In this document: piece by piece, positions 5,560 to 7,850 of the stretch
Layout of the letters: each line of letters begins with the position of its first letter
Position numbering within the stretch: the first letter of the stretch is position 1
Assembly: GCA_025360235.1 (NCBI GenBank)
Contig: JANYCO010000681.1
Coordinates: 1-7,850, forward strand
Origin: Cytophagales bacterium
GTDB lineage: Bacteria > Bacteroidota > Bacteroidia > Cytophagales > Cytophagaceae
Length of the DNA: 7,850 nucleotides
Direction: 5' to 3'
Translations under genes and position numbers: made by a program
Notes under the pieces: generated by a model
The model's database searches: none
What the model was told of the DNA's origin: nothing
Seen by the model: the letters and a program-made list of their open reading frames with translations, nothing else

Positions 5560-7815
5560 ATGTGTTGGAATAGAATAAAACTAACCTTTAAAACAGTCGC
5601 TTTAATAAACTTGCTACTCTTTATAAGTGTAATCAATGCTTTTGCCCAGAAAGGAGCGGATACTTTAACTTCTTTAGAAAAAGATACTATAACATTAAAC
5701 GAAGTAGAGGTTACAGGTACTAAAACAAAAAATGGGATAGGTAATTTGTCAGAAACAGTAGGTACCGTTATTTATTCCGGTAAGAAAAACGAAGTTTTAA
5801 TGCTGGATAGTATTGATGCTAATAAAGCTCAAAACAACCCGAGACAGATTCTGGGAAGAATTCCTGGAATGAATTTTTCGGAAACAGAAGGGGGAGGTTT
5901 TCCTTCCAATGGCTTCGGTCTCCGCGGACTTAATCCTACTCAATCTATTGAAATGAATACCCGACAAAATGGGTACAACATTACTTCTGATATATACGGA
6001 TATAATGAGTCGTACTACAATCCGGCAATGGAAGCAGTGCAGAGAGTAGAAGTAGTGCGTGGTGCAGCCTCTCTTCAATTTGGACCTCAGTTTGGTGGTA
6101 CCGTAAATTTTGTAATGAAAGACGCTCCAAAAGATAAAAAGTTTCAGTACACTACACAACAAACAGGAGGGAGTTTTAATTTATTCAATTCATTTCATTC
6201 GATAGGAGGTACTGTAAAGAAGTGGAGTTACTATTCTTATGGACAATATAAAAACACCCAGGGATGGAGACCTAACTCAGCGTACACCGCCTTTACAGGT
6301 TTTGCAAAAATTGGTTACCAGGCTACTGATAAATTAAAATTTGGCTTGGAATATTCGGTTTTGAGAAATTATATTCAAATGCCTGGAGGGCTTACGGATG
6401 CGGAGTTTAATAAGGATAGCCGTCAGTCTTTCAGAACAAGGAACTGGTTAAACAGCCCGTGGAATATTATCACAGGAACAGCCGAATACAAGATGACTAA
6501 AAACACTACTATTACAGTGAAGTCTGCCTACTTGCTTAGTCAGCGGAATCTTGTTTGGAGAAACGAAGACGGAGGTCCGGGGGTAGCAGACAGTATCAGT
6601 CCTGTAACGAATCAATATGTACAAAGAGAAGTACAACGGGAAAGTTTTACCAGTTCTACTACAGAAGCACGTTTACTTTCTAATTATAAATTCCTGGGGA
6701 TGAATAATAGTTTTGCAGGAGGTGTGCGTTATTTTTCCGGTAAGATGAAAAGGCAGGGAGGAGGCCCTGGTTCAACAGGTTCTGACTTCGATATGAATTT
6801 GTATGGAGGGGATTACGAGTATTCACTAGACTTTACGACAACAAATCTCGGATTGTTTTTTGAGAATATTTTCAGAGTCACAAAAAACTGGTCAGTTACA
6901 CCAGGCTTCCGTTATGAATACATCAACTCAACCATCAACGGCTATATCACGGATGATGACAACGGAGGAGCTATTGTGACCCGCAAAGAATCAAGAAACC
7001 GTAATATTCCATTATTAGGAATCGGTTCACAATACAAAGTTTCAAAAACAACAAATATTTATGCCAACTGGTCGCAAGCGTACAGGCCGATGGATTATTC
7101 TTCGCTTACGCCAATTGGTGTGACATCTAAAATAGATCCAAAAATGAAAGATGCTTATGGCTATAATGCAGACATGGGATGGAGAGGAACTTTCGGTAAT
7201 TTTCTAAATTTTGATCTTGGTGTATTTTATCTTGAATACAATAGAAGAATTGGTTTGATATCTCAAACGGATCCGAATACTGGAAATACTTACACACTCA
7301 GAACCAATACTGGAAATAGCGTCAGCAAAGGAATAGAGACCTATGTGGAAATCAATCCTATAAAAATGTTTACACAGAATTCGAAAGTTGGTAATATTAG
7401 TTTGTTCAATTCCTTTGCCTATGTAGACGCAAGATATGTAAGTGGAACGGCGGATGATGGTACTTCAATAAAAGGAAATCATGTAGAGTATGCTCCGCAA
7501 ACGATCAACAGATTTGGAGCTACCTACGGTCTCAGAAAATTCTCCGTCACGTATCAGTTTAGCAGTACAGGAAAATCTTATGGAGATGCCAACAACACCG
7601 TATCAAGTAGTGATGCTTTAATAGGAATTATTCCAGCGTACAGAGTAATGGATCTTTCGGCTACCTATCTGATAAAGAATTTCAATTTGAAAGCGGGAGT
7701 AAACAATCTTACCGATGCTCGCTATTTCACGAAGCGTACGGATGAATACCCTGGTCCCGGAATAATCCCTGCACAAGGAAGGTCGTTCTACTTTTCCTTT
7801 GGGGCTAAGTTTTAA
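5560..7815 (+). CDS. fecA: FecA-like TonB-dependent outer-membrane receptor
   Basis: This is a full-length 751-residue outer-membrane active transporter powered by TonB-ExbBD. The signal peptide has a hydrophobic core at about 13-27 (VALINLLLFISVINAF) with likely cleavage at AFA-Q near residue 29. A TonB-box-like segment, DTITLNEVEVTG, lies at 42-53. The plug spans about 60-190 (ILGRIPGMNFSETEGGG, GLRGLNP, VQRVEVVRGAASLQFGPQFGG). The barrel fills the rest and ends GRSFYFSFGAKF with the expected terminal aromatic residue. FecA-specific similarity includes MPGGLTDAEFNKD (about residue 273), like E. coli FecA MPGGLSRADYDAD, and NTVSSSDALIGIIPAYRVMD near the C-terminus. There is no N-terminal STN signalling domain and no carboxypeptidase-regulatory-like domain, so it is neither a FecIR-type transducer nor SusC-like. 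An iron chelate such as ferric citrate is the likeliest substrate, but specificity is not shown. It has its own promoter and candidate operators upstream. ATG 5560 gives the correct signal peptide; the upstream AAAGAAAAG is only a weak ribosome-binding site. Confidence 0.92.
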   Translation: MCWNRIKLTFKTVALINLLLFISVINAFAQKGADTLTSLEKDTITLNEVEVTGTKTKNGIGNLSETVGTVIYSGKKNEVLMLDSIDANKAQNNPRQILGRIPGMNFSETEGGGFPSNGFGLRGLNPTQSIEMNTRQNGYNITSDIYGYNESYYNPAMEAVQRVEVVRGAASLQFGPQFGGTVNFVMKDAPKDKKFQYTTQQTGGSFNLFNSFHSIGGTVKKWSYYSYGQYKNTQGWRPNSAYTAFTGFAKIGYQATDKLKFGLEYSVLRNYIQMPGGLTDAEFNKDSRQSFRTRNWLNSPWNIITGTAEYKMTKNTTITVKSAYLLSQRNLVWRNEDGGPGVADSISPVTNQYVQREVQRESFTSSTTEARLLSNYKFLGMNNSFAGGVRYFSGKMKRQGGGPGSTGSDFDMNLYGGDYEYSLDFTTTNLGLFFENIFRVTKNWSVTPGFRYEYINSTINGYITDDDNGGAIVTRKESRNRNIPLLGIGSQYKVSKTTNIYANWSQAYRPMDYSSLTPIGVTSKIDPKMKDAYGYNADMGWRGTFGNFLNFDLGVFYLEYNRRIGLISQTDPNTGNTYTLRTNTGNSVSKGIETYVEINPIKMFTQNSKVGNISLFNSFAYVDARYVSGTADDGTSIKGNHVEYAPQTINRFGATYGLRKFSVTYQFSSTGKSYGDANNTVSSSDALIGIIPAYRVMDLSATYLIKNFNLKAGVNNLTDARYFTKRTDEYPGPGIIPAQGRSFYFSFGAKF

Positions 7816-7842
7816 AAAGTCAGATACCTTAATAAAAAAAAC

Positions 7843-7850
7843 ATGAAAAA
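7843..7850 (+). CDS. Probable start of the next gene (3' partial)
   Basis: An ATG followed by AAA and AA lies 27 bases after the receptor stop codon on the same strand, in an A-rich leader, and the window then ends. The short gap suggests cotranscription with the receptor. MK(K/N) is a common start of exported proteins, but nothing more can be said about the product. Confidence 0.4.

Noticed and set aside
5797..6162. Minus-strand 121-codon open frame inside the receptor gene
   Set aside because: It is antisense to the highly conserved plug domain, has no signature of its own, and has no promoter or ribosome-binding site.
7276..7318. 13-bp direct repeat AATACTGGAAATA in the receptor gene
   Set aside because: Both copies are in the same frame and encode NTGN in adjacent barrel segments; short codon coincidence explains it.

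Overview
The window comes from a Bacteroidota genome (Cytophagales, Chitinophagales or Flavobacteriales-like; the genus cannot be read from the sequence). The evidence is an A+T-rich composition, a protein ending in a type IX secretion (T9SS) sorting domain, a FecA-like TonB-dependent receptor, a close match to the Bacteroidota promoter form TTG-N19-TAnnTTTG, and start sites without clear Shine-Dalgarno sequences.

Layout. (1) Positions 1-2575, plus strand: the 3' part of a large secreted right-handed beta-helix protein whose start lies left of the window. It is built from GN-x-IGT modules with a basic period of 63 codons, followed by an Ig-like segment, an FN3-like segment and a T9SS type A sorting tail. 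(2) Positions 2599-2961, minus strand: a small four-helix-bundle protein of the S23/23S rRNA-IVP family, bracketed by short A/T-rich repeats. (3) Positions 3038-5320, minus strand: tex, an S1-domain nucleic-acid-binding transcription accessory protein, 76 bases upstream of the four-helix-bundle gene on the same strand. (4) Positions 5321-5559: a divergent intergenic region carrying a well-formed promoter and a cluster of inverted and direct repeats that looks like an operator. (5) Positions 5560-7815, plus strand: a full-length FecA-like receptor, followed after 27 bases by the likely start codon of another gene cut off by the right edge.

Functionally this is mostly an ordinary chromosomal stretch: a surface or secreted repeat protein, a housekeeping RNA/transcription factor, and an outer-membrane iron-chelate (or similar) uptake receptor. 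I see no phage, IS, CRISPR, toxin-antitoxin or biosynthetic system. The points most worth a second look are the regulatory repeats upstream of the receptor, and the heptamer array that overlaps the tex stop codon and may supply a promoter element to the four-helix-bundle gene. I did not find a convincing undescribed multi-gene system.
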